From: Elusimicrobiota bacterium
GTDB lineage: Bacteria > Elusimicrobiota > Elusimicrobia > Elusimicrobiales > Elusimicrobiaceae
DNA length: 13,016 nucleotides
Direction of reading: 5' to 3'
Assembly: GCA_031258375.1 (NCBI GenBank)
Contig: JAIRMX010000204.1
Location: forward strand, 1-13,016
The notes under the pieces are model-generated. The model ran no database searches, was not told the origin of the DNA, and was given only the letters and a program-made list of their open reading frames with translations. How positions within the stretch are numbered: position 1 is the stretch's first letter; every line of letters starts with the position of its first letter. Below are positions 1 to 5,611 of this stretch, in pieces. A program made the translations under genes and the position numbers.

Positions 1-1
1 C

Positions 2-952
2 ATAACGGAAAAAACTCTTTTAAACGATTTGTCAAAAATAATAGAGCAGGGCAAAAATGCGGTTGTTTCTTACGCAAATGCCGCTCTCACGCTTACTTTT
101 TGGCAGGTCGGCAAAAGAATAAACGAAGTCGTCCTAAAAAACAAGAGAGCGGATTACGGGCAAAAGATTGTCGCGACTATGTCGGAAGAACTATCGGAAA
201 AATACGGGCGCGGTTTTGAAGAAAAAAACTTAAGAAGAATGTTACAATTCGCGCAAGAATTCCCGACGGAGCAAATTGTCGTGCCGCTGGCGCGACAATT
301 GAGTTGGTCTCATTTTACAATTCTTTTGCCTATAAAAAATAACGATGCAAAATTATTTTATGCCAATCAATCTATTGCAGAAAAATGGAGCAAGCGGGAT
401 TTGCGGCAAGCAATTTCGCGCAAAACTTTTGAAAGAGCAAAAATCGCCGATACTCAGCTAACGGCAAATGCTTTAATCCCGCAAAATACTTTTAAAGACC
501 CGTATTTGTTTGACTTCCTCGGCCTGAAAAACGATTATTTGGAAAATTATTTGGAAACCGCAATTTTGCGCGAAATTGAAAGTTTTATTTTAGAGTTCGG
601 CAAAGGTTTTGCATTTGTAGAACGCCAAAAAAGAATGATTATTGACGGCGAGGATTTTTATTTGGATTTGCTTCTTTACAACAGAACTTTAAAACGTCTT
701 GTTGCTGTTGAATTAAAGTTGGGCAAATTCCAAGCGAAGTATAAAGGCCAAATGGAATTATATTTAAAATGGCTTAACAAATACGAAAGAAAAGAAGGTG
801 AAAGCGTACCGATAGGCCTTATCCTTTGTGCCGAAACCAGCAGAGAGCAGATAGAACTTTTGGAAATGCACAAAGATGGCATTTGGTGGCGGAATACTGG
901 ACGGAACTGCCCGCCAAAAAAGAATTTGAGCGCAAAATCCATACACTGTTGA
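2..952 (+). CDS. DUF1016/YhcG-type PD-(D/E)XK nuclease, copy 1 (5' partial, 3' frameshifted)
   Basis: Predicted nuclease-fold protein of unknown cellular role. The frame is open to the left edge (nine codons before the TTG at 29), so the true start lies upstream and the TTG is probably internal. Counting from that TTG, residues 1-150 form the helical DUF1016 N-terminal domain, with an LSWSH motif at 91-95. The C-terminal half has the KDPYLFDFLGL and GKGFAFVERQ motifs, then the nuclease core: Asp213 in DFYLDLLLYN, Glu228 and Lys230 in VELK, and a GQMELYLKW helix. Up to HKDGI (about residue 285) it matches family expectation; the last 22 residues do not, because a one-base deletion near 882-884 shifts the frame. 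The expected C-terminus continues in another frame to 1026. The nuclease core itself is intact, so a protein with a changed tail could still be active. DUF1016 proteins often sit in mobile or defence-rich regions; the role here is inference. Confidence 0.8.
   Translation: MTEKTLLNDLSKIIEQGKNAVVSYANAALTLTFWQVGKRINEVVLKNKRADYGQKIVATMSEELSEKYGRGFEEKNLRRMLQFAQEFPTEQIVVPLARQLSWSHFTILLPIKNNDAKLFYANQSIAEKWSKRDLRQAISRKTFERAKIADTQLTANALIPQNTFKDPYLFDFLGLKNDYLENYLETAILREIESFILEFGKGFAFVERQKRMIIDGEDFYLDLLLYNRTLKRLVAVELKLGKFQAKYKGQMELYLKWLNKYERKEGESVPIGLILCAETSREQIELLEMHKDGIWWRNTGRNCPPKKNLSAKSIHC
274..300 (+). repeat. 27-nt intragenic palindrome in nuclease copy 1
   Basis: Centred on C287, the two 13-nt arms pair at 11 positions by Watson-Crick and 2 by G-T. 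The centre lies 18 nt before the TGG codon of the LSWSH motif. The same offset holds in copies 2 and 3. Confidence 0.75.
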
Positions 953-1026
953 TAGAAGCAAAAGCAAGGATAGAGAGAAATAAAGAAATTGAAGCTGAGA
1001 TAAAAAAACAAGGGATTCTAAAATGA
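883..1026 (+). pseudogene. Displaced C-terminus of nuclease copy 1 (after -1 frameshift)
   Basis: In the frame one base off from copy 1, codons from 883 read LVAEYWTELPAKKEFERKIH and continue as a charged helix to a TGA at 1024-1026. This is the tail expected directly after HKDGI in this family. Restoring one T in the run at 882-884 joins the two frames into a normal full-length protein. The fragment has no plausible independent start of its own: an ATG at 826 overlaps the copy 1 coding sequence in a non-family frame. Either the gene carries a recent inactivating deletion or the homopolymer was misread in sequencing. Confidence 0.75.
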
Positions 1027-1103
1027 AAAAAGTATCAAAAGGTTTTATTATCAATTTGATTACTTGGGTGGTAATATTACAGCAGAAAGCGCAACAAAAA
1101 TAA
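1023..1103 (+). CDS. Possible 26-residue hydrophobic small ORF
   Basis: Short frame MKKVSKGFIINLITWVVILQ plus six more residues. It overlaps the stop of the displaced copy 1 tail as ATGA and has an AGGGA at 1011-1015, 7 nt before the ATG, a good spacing for a ribosome site. The middle (about residues 8-19) is hydrophobic. I do not recognise it. It may be a real small peptide translationally coupled to copy 1, or a chance frame between copies 1 and 2. Confidence 0.25.
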   Translation: MKKVSKGFIINLITWVVILQQKAQQK

Positions 1104-1120
1104 CAAGACAAGATAGAAAT

Positions 1121-2176
1121 ATGCATAAAAAAAGTTTAACTAAAAATTATATTGCCGAAATAAAACAAATTCTTGCCAATGCAAGAACAAAAGCGTACAG
1201 CGCGGTTAATTCCGCGATGGCGGAGGCTTATTGGCTTATCGGCAAACGCATTGTGGAGGAAGAGCAAAACGGCAAAGCCCGCGCAAATTACGGCGAAAAG
1301 ATTTTGGAAACGCTCTCTAAAGAATTAACCCAAGAATTCGGCAAAGGATTTTCCGAAAGGAATCTGCGTTGGTTTCGGCAATTTTACGTAAGTTTCCCTA
1401 ATGAAAAGATTTTGCACACACTGTGTGCCAAATTAAGCTGGTCTCATATTAGGCTTATTTTGAGTGTTTCTAATCCCGCCGCGCAACAATATTATTTAAC
1501 CGAAGCCGCACAGCAGCATTGGTCGGTGCGCGCGCTTGAAAGGAATATTTCCACGCTTTATTATCAAAGGCTGTTGTCTTCCCAGAAGAAAGACCCGGTT
1601 GTAAAAGAAATGCTCGCAAAAACAAAAGAATTGCAAAACGACAAGCTGGAGTTTATTAAAAATCCTTCGGTTTTGGAATTTCTAGGCTTGCCTTCCAACG
1701 CCGGATATACTGAAAATAATTTGGAAAACGCCATCATAAGCAATCTGCAAAAATTTATGCTAGAGCTTGGCAAAGGCTTTGCTTTTGTGGCGCGCCAACA
1801 GCATATAAAAACAGAGCATTCGGATTTTTATATTGACCTTGTTTTTTACAACTATATTTTAAAATGTTTTGTAATAATTGAATTAAAAACCGGCAAAGTA
1901 AGCCATCAGGATATCGGTCAGGTTGATATGTATGTGCGTATGTATGACGATTTGCATAGAAGAAAAGGCGACAACCCCGCAATCGGCATTTTGCTTTGCT
2001 CCGAAACCGATAAAATAATAGCCCGTTATTCCGTGCTAAATAAAAACAAGCAATTATTTGCCGCCAAATATATGGCTTATTTGCCGACGGAAAAGGAGCT
2101 TGCTCAGGAAATCGAGAGGCAAAAAATACTTTTACGCCTGCAGCTTGAAGAAGATAAAAAAGAGAATAGAAAATGA
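1121..2176 (+). CDS. DUF1016/YhcG-type PD-(D/E)XK nuclease, copy 2 (intact)
   Basis: Full-length paralogue of 351 residues and the only intact member of the triplet. The frame can be opened from a TTG at 1064, but ATG 1121 is preferred: residues upstream look non-family and overlap the small ORF, while MHKKSLTKNY leads directly into the helical N-terminal domain. That domain covers about 1-160 (GKRI at 41-44, LSWSH at 105-109). The C-terminal nuclease domain has EFLGL (186-190), ELGKGFAFVARQ (215-226), Asp239 in DFYIDLVFYN, Glu254 and Lys256 in IIELKTGK, and Gln267 in DIGQVDMYVRMYD, so all expected catalytic positions are present. The tail is a charged helix (about 323-350). Its TGA overlaps the ATG of copy 3 (ATGA), suggesting coupled translation. 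Substrate and biological role are unknown; nucleic acid cleavage is inferred from the fold family. Confidence 0.85.
   Translation: MHKKSLTKNYIAEIKQILANARTKAYSAVNSAMAEAYWLIGKRIVEEEQNGKARANYGEKILETLSKELTQEFGKGFSERNLRWFRQFYVSFPNEKILHTLCAKLSWSHIRLILSVSNPAAQQYYLTEAAQQHWSVRALERNISTLYYQRLLSSQKKDPVVKEMLAKTKELQNDKLEFIKNPSVLEFLGLPSNAGYTENNLENAIISNLQKFMLELGKGFAFVARQQHIKTEHSDFYIDLVFYNYILKCFVIIELKTGKVSHQDIGQVDMYVRMYDDLHRRKGDNPAIGILLCSETDKIIARYSVLNKNKQLFAAKYMAYLPTEKELAQEIERQKILLRLQLEEDKKENRK
1408..1434 (+). repeat. 27-nt intragenic palindrome in nuclease copy 2
   Basis: Centred on C1421. Of 13 arm positions, 11 pair by Watson-Crick, one is G-T and one mismatches; the inner seven pairs (1414-1420 with 1422-1428) are perfect. 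The centre is 18 nt before the TGG of LSWSH, as in copies 1 and 3, yet the inner arm sequence is entirely different. Confidence 0.75.
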
Positions 2177-2471
2177 AAAAAATTATCAACTTGCCGGACA
2201 CAGATTTTTCAAAATGGATTTCTGAGCTTAAATCCAAAATTCATTTTAAGCGCAATAAAATAATTTATACGCTCAACGCCCAAATAATAGAAATATATTG
2301 GGATTTGGGAAAGGATATTTATCATAAACAACAATCTGTAAAATGGGGGAGCAATTTTATTGACAGAACCGTTTTGGAATTGCGGAGAGAATTCCCGGAA
2401 ATAAAGGGGTTTTCCCGTCGTAACGTTTACGCAATGGTGCAGTTATATAAGTTTTATTCCTCAAAATATCA

Positions 2472-2498
2472 AATTGTGCCACGCCGCGTGGCACAATT
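2472..2498 (+). repeat. Perfect 27-nt palindrome in nuclease copy 3
   Basis: Centred on C2485, all 13 arm positions are Watson-Crick pairs. The centre lies 18 nt before the TGG of LPWGHN, the same place as in copies 1 and 2. Only the outer AATT of the right arm is shared by the three copies. Confidence 0.85.
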
Positions 2499-2951
2499 GC
2501 CTTGGGGACACAATAGGCTGATTGTCTCCAAAGTAAAAAGTTTAAAAGAAGCGGAATTTTATGCTTTGTCGTCAATAAACAACGGCTGGGATAGGGACAT
2601 GCTGGAAATACAAATAGAGAACAATTTATACGCTAAAGCTGGCAAATCAATAAATAACTTCAAAATGCTTTTGCCTGCAACGCAATCAAAAGTGGCGGAG
2701 CAAAGCTTAAAAGACCCTTACAATTTTGATTTTCTCGGTTTGGAAAACGGCGCGCTGGAAAAAGCAATAGAAGATGAGCTTACCGCGAACATAACAAAAT
2801 TTTTGTTGGAGTTGGGCAAAGGCTTTGCATTTGTTGGCCGCCAATATAAAATAGAGATATAGGTATTCTTTTGTGTAAAAAGAAAGATAAAATAGAGGCG
2901 GAATACTCTTTAAGAGACATAAACAAGCCTATGGGTATAAGCGAATATAAA

Positions 2952-2980
2952 TTGACAAATGCGATACCAAGAAATATTAA
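2952..2980 (+). promoter_or_regulatory. Candidate gyrB promoter inside the copy 3 remnant
   Basis: A consensus TTGACA (2952-2957) is followed after 17 nt by TATTAA (2975-2980, a 4/6 match to TATAAT). It would start transcription about 70 nt before gyrB. The TTGACA also encodes part of the old nuclease tail, so it could be chance. The spacer between remnant and gyrB is only 24 bp and holds no other promoter. Confidence 0.4.
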
Positions 2981-3059
2981 AACAAAATTGCCATCAATAA
3001 AAACTATTGAGATAGAATTGGCAAAAAAAATTTAAAAGTTAAGATAGGAGAATAAAAGA

Positions 3060-5531
3060 ATGACAATGTCAGAAGAAGAATTAGGGAAATCTTACGATTC
3101 ATCAAAAATTCAGGTTTTGGAGGGATTGGAAGCCGTAAGGAAACGCCCTGCTATGTATATAGGCTCTACGGGCGCGCCCGGCCTTCATCATTTGGTTTAT
3201 GAAGTCGTTGACAATTCCGTCGACGAAATTTTGGCCGGCAATGCTACTCATATAGAAGTTACGATAAAAGAAGATAATATTTGCCATGTTCAGGACGACG
3301 GGCGCGGAATTCCGGTCGACCCGATGAAAAACGTCAAAGATCCCAAGCTTAAAGGCAAATCCGCGCTTGAGGTTGTTATGACGGTTTTGCATGCCGGAGG
3401 GAAATTTGATTCCGGCGCGTATAAAGTTTCGGGCGGGCTTCACGGCGTCGGCGTATCCTGCGTTAACGCCCTTTCCGAATGGCTCGAGGTTGAGGTTAGA
3501 AGGGAAGGCAATATATATTTCCAACAGTATAAGCGCGGCGTGCCGCAGGAAAAAGTAAAAGTTATAGGTCAGACCAAAGAACACGGCACAAAAGTTACTT
3601 TTAAAGCCGACGATTTAATCTTTGGCGATAATATTTTTTCTTACGATACCATAGCCAACCGTTTGAGAGAACTGGCTTTTTTAAACGCGGGAGTTAAAAT
3701 AACTTTAACCGACGAGCGCGAGGAAAATAAATCTCAGGTTTTTCTATATGAAGGCGGCATAGCCCAATTTGTGAAATATTTGAATACGAATAAACGCATA
3801 ATTAACGCGGAACCGATTTACCTTACAAAAGAGATTGACAATAATTATATCTCTTTTGCCATACAGTATAACGACGGTTATTCCGAAAACGTTTATTCTT
3901 TTGTAAATAATATAAATACTATAGAAGGCGGAACGCATTTAAGCGGATTTCGCGCTTCTCTCACGAGAATAGTCAACGAGTATATAAAAAATAATAATCT
4001 GCTTAAAAATAAAGAATTGTCAATTACAGGCGACGATTTAAGGGAGGGGCTTACGGCGGTTTTATCCGTTAAAATCCCCCAGCCTCAATTTGAAGGGCAG
4101 ACAAAAACCAAACTCGGCAATTCTGAGATAGAAGGAATTGTCCGCTCGATAGTCGGAGACGCTCTTTCTACTTTCTTCGAGGAAAACCCCAAAACCGCCC
4201 ATGCTATTTGCGATAAATGCATAGGCGCGGCCATAGCTCGCGAGGCCGCAAGAAAAGCAAAGGATTTAACGCGCAGAAAAGGCGCGCTTGAATCCGGCGG
4301 ACTGCCCGGAAAACTTGCCGATTGTCAGGAAAAAACCGCCGAACGCTGCGAACTTTTTATTGTGGAAGGAGACAGCGCGGGCGGCTCTGCAAAACAAGGT
4401 CGCGACCGCGTTTTTCAAGCTATACTGCCGCTTAAGGGTAAAATTTTAAACGTAGAAAAATCGCAGCTTGTCAAAATTTTGTCAAATGACGAAATACGCA
4501 CTTTGATATCGGCCGTAGGTACGGGCGTCGGCGAAGGAGAAGGCGGTTTTGATCTGACAAAATTGCGTTATCATAAAGTTATTCTTATGGCCGACGCCGA
4601 CGTGGACGGCCAGCATATTACCACTTTGCTTTTAACGTTTTTTTACCGCCAGCTTAAGCCGCTTATTGAAAACGGACACGTATACATAGCTCAGCCGCCG
4701 CTTTATAAAGTTAAAAAAGGCAAAGCGGAAGAGTATATGCAGACCGAAGAACAAATGCAGACATGGCTTTTTAACGAAGCGTTTTCTTCTGTCAAAGCCG
4801 TAAAAACGGACGGCTCCGCGCTTAGCCCAAAACAGCTGGAAGAATTTCTGAAAATTTTACGCGAAATTGAAAACCTGTTTTTAAAGCTTGAAGTTAAAGC
4901 GCTGGGCGTCAAAGAATATCTGGAATTTAGAGCTTCCGGACGGCTGCCGGTTTACCGCTCTCCGTTAACTAACGGCGGATATAAATACTTTTACACGGAT
5001 CAGGAATATCACGATTATGAATCGCAGATAATAAATGAAAAGCGCGAAGAATTGCTTGCCGCCGGTACGCCGGAGGCAGAAATTGACGCGGAAACTCTCG
5101 CGCCGGATCATCAAAGTTTAAAAGAATTTGGCAAGCTGCTCGCCGCTGAAAATAAAATAGCCGCGTTTGGTTTTGATTTGGCAAATTTCCCCGAAATTAC
5201 CGACGAAAAGAAAAAGACGCAGCCGTTATTTACCGTAAACGACGGTAAAAAAGAGGTTTTGGTTTATAGCCTGCAGGAATTTTTGAAAGCGGTCAAAACC
5301 GCGGGCGCGCAAGGAGCGACCATACAGCGTTATAAAGGGTTGGGGGAAATGAACCCCGGACAGCTTTGGGAGACGACAATGGACCCTGCCAAACGCAAAC
5401 TTGTGCGCGTGGCTATAGAAGATGCGGCCGATACGGAAAAAGTTTTTACCATGCTTATGGGCGACAAAGTGGAGCCGCGCCGCGCGTTTATAGAATCTCA
5501 TGCGCTTGAAGTGCGCAATTTGGATATTTAA
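3060..5531 (+). CDS. gyrB: DNA gyrase subunit B (ATPase/TOPRIM)
   Basis: Subunit B of the A2B2 type II topoisomerase that adds negative supercoils using ATP. At 823 residues it is close to E. coli GyrB. The GHKL ATPase domain shows RKRPAMYIGS (27-36), Glu48/Asn52 in YEVVDNSVDE, DDGRGIP (79-85), GGLHGVGVSCVNALS (125-139) and the QTK loop (347-349). The TOPRIM metal site has EGDSAGG (436-442) and DADVD (512-516). The C-terminus has QRYKGLGEMNPGQLWETTMD (756-775) and EPRRAFIE. Between PLYK (557-560) and QRYKGLG lies a roughly 195-residue insert, as in Gram-negative enzymes; its sequence is poorly conserved. The start at 3060 is favoured over ATG 3066 because AGGAG at 3046-3050 is 9 nt away. gyrA follows after 80 bp, so co-transcription is likely. 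Confidence 0.98.
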   Translation: MTMSEEELGKSYDSSKIQVLEGLEAVRKRPAMYIGSTGAPGLHHLVYEVVDNSVDEILAGNATHIEVTIKEDNICHVQDDGRGIPVDPMKNVKDPKLKGKSALEVVMTVLHAGGKFDSGAYKVSGGLHGVGVSCVNALSEWLEVEVRREGNIYFQQYKRGVPQEKVKVIGQTKEHGTKVTFKADDLIFGDNIFSYDTIANRLRELAFLNAGVKITLTDEREENKSQVFLYEGGIAQFVKYLNTNKRIINAEPIYLTKEIDNNYISFAIQYNDGYSENVYSFVNNINTIEGGTHLSGFRASLTRIVNEYIKNNNLLKNKELSITGDDLREGLTAVLSVKIPQPQFEGQTKTKLGNSEIEGIVRSIVGDALSTFFEENPKTAHAICDKCIGAAIAREAARKAKDLTRRKGALESGGLPGKLADCQEKTAERCELFIVEGDSAGGSAKQGRDRVFQAILPLKGKILNVEKSQLVKILSNDEIRTLISAVGTGVGEGEGGFDLTKLRYHKVILMADADVDGQHITTLLLTFFYRQLKPLIENGHVYIAQPPLYKVKKGKAEEYMQTEEQMQTWLFNEAFSSVKAVKTDGSALSPKQLEEFLKILREIENLFLKLEVKALGVKEYLEFRASGRLPVYRSPLTNGGYKYFYTDQEYHDYESQIINEKREELLAAGTPEAEIDAETLAPDHQSLKEFGKLLAAENKIAAFGFDLANFPEITDEKKKTQPLFTVNDGKKEVLVYSLQEFLKAVKTAGAQGATIQRYKGLGEMNPGQLWETTMDPAKRKLVRVAIEDAADTEKVFTMLMGDKVEPRRAFIESHALEVRNLDI

Positions 5532-5544
5532 CGAGCAGATTTTT

Positions 5545-5581
5545 CTCGCCCGTTTTTCCCTAACGAATGGGGAAATGCGAG
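5545..5581 (+). other. Hairpin in the gyrB-gyrA spacer
   Basis: CTCGC (5545-5549) pairs with GCGAG (5577-5581), and inside it TTTCCC (5555-5560) pairs with GGGAAA (5570-5575). The loop is 9 nt and there is an asymmetric internal loop. No T-run follows, so it is not a classic terminator. It could be an mRNA processing or stability element between the two gyrase genes. Confidence 0.35.
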
Positions 5582-5601
5582 CGAAAGCAAAAAAGATTTT
5601 C

Positions 5602-5607
5602 AGAGGA
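5602..5607 (+). promoter_or_regulatory. gyrA ribosome binding site
   Basis: AGAGGA ends 4 nt before ATG 5612. It decides the start against the in-frame ATG at 5567, which lies in the spacer hairpin and would add 15 non-conserved residues. Confidence 0.7.
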
Positions 5608-5611
5608 TATT

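Larger units (their letters stand above)
2173..3035 (+). pseudogene. DUF1016/YhcG-type nuclease, copy 3, catalytic core deleted
   Basis: The first open frame (2173-2862, 229 residues) holds the whole helical domain (LPWGHN at 109-114), DPYNFDFLGL (181-190) and ELGKGFAFVGRQYKIEI, then hits TAG at 2860-2862 just before the expected catalytic Asp. From 2859, one frame over, the sequence resumes as IGILLCKKKDKIEAEYSLRD, then KPMGISEYKLTNAI, and ends at TAA 3033-3035: the normal C-terminal tail of this family. Against copy 2, about 55 codons are missing, including the counterparts of Asp239, Glu254, Lys256 and Gln267. The gene is therefore a catalytically dead remnant made by internal deletion. 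The truncated N-terminal domain may still be translated, by coupling to copy 2 through ATGA. gyrB begins 24 bp downstream. Confidence 0.85.

Noticed and set aside
29..31. TTG at 29 as the true start of nuclease copy 1
   Set aside because: The frame stays open to the window edge and there is no SD before it; the start is almost surely upstream.
826..1026. A separate 66-residue gene
   Set aside because: Its second half is the frameshifted tail of nuclease copy 1; the first half overlaps that gene in a non-family frame.
2..3035. Toxin-antitoxin module
   Set aside because: All three genes are paralogues of one nuclease family; no small antitoxin-like partner with a DNA-binding motif is present.
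5567..5611. N-terminal extension of gyrA
   Set aside because: The added residues lie in the spacer hairpin, lack conservation, and the SD fits ATG 5612.
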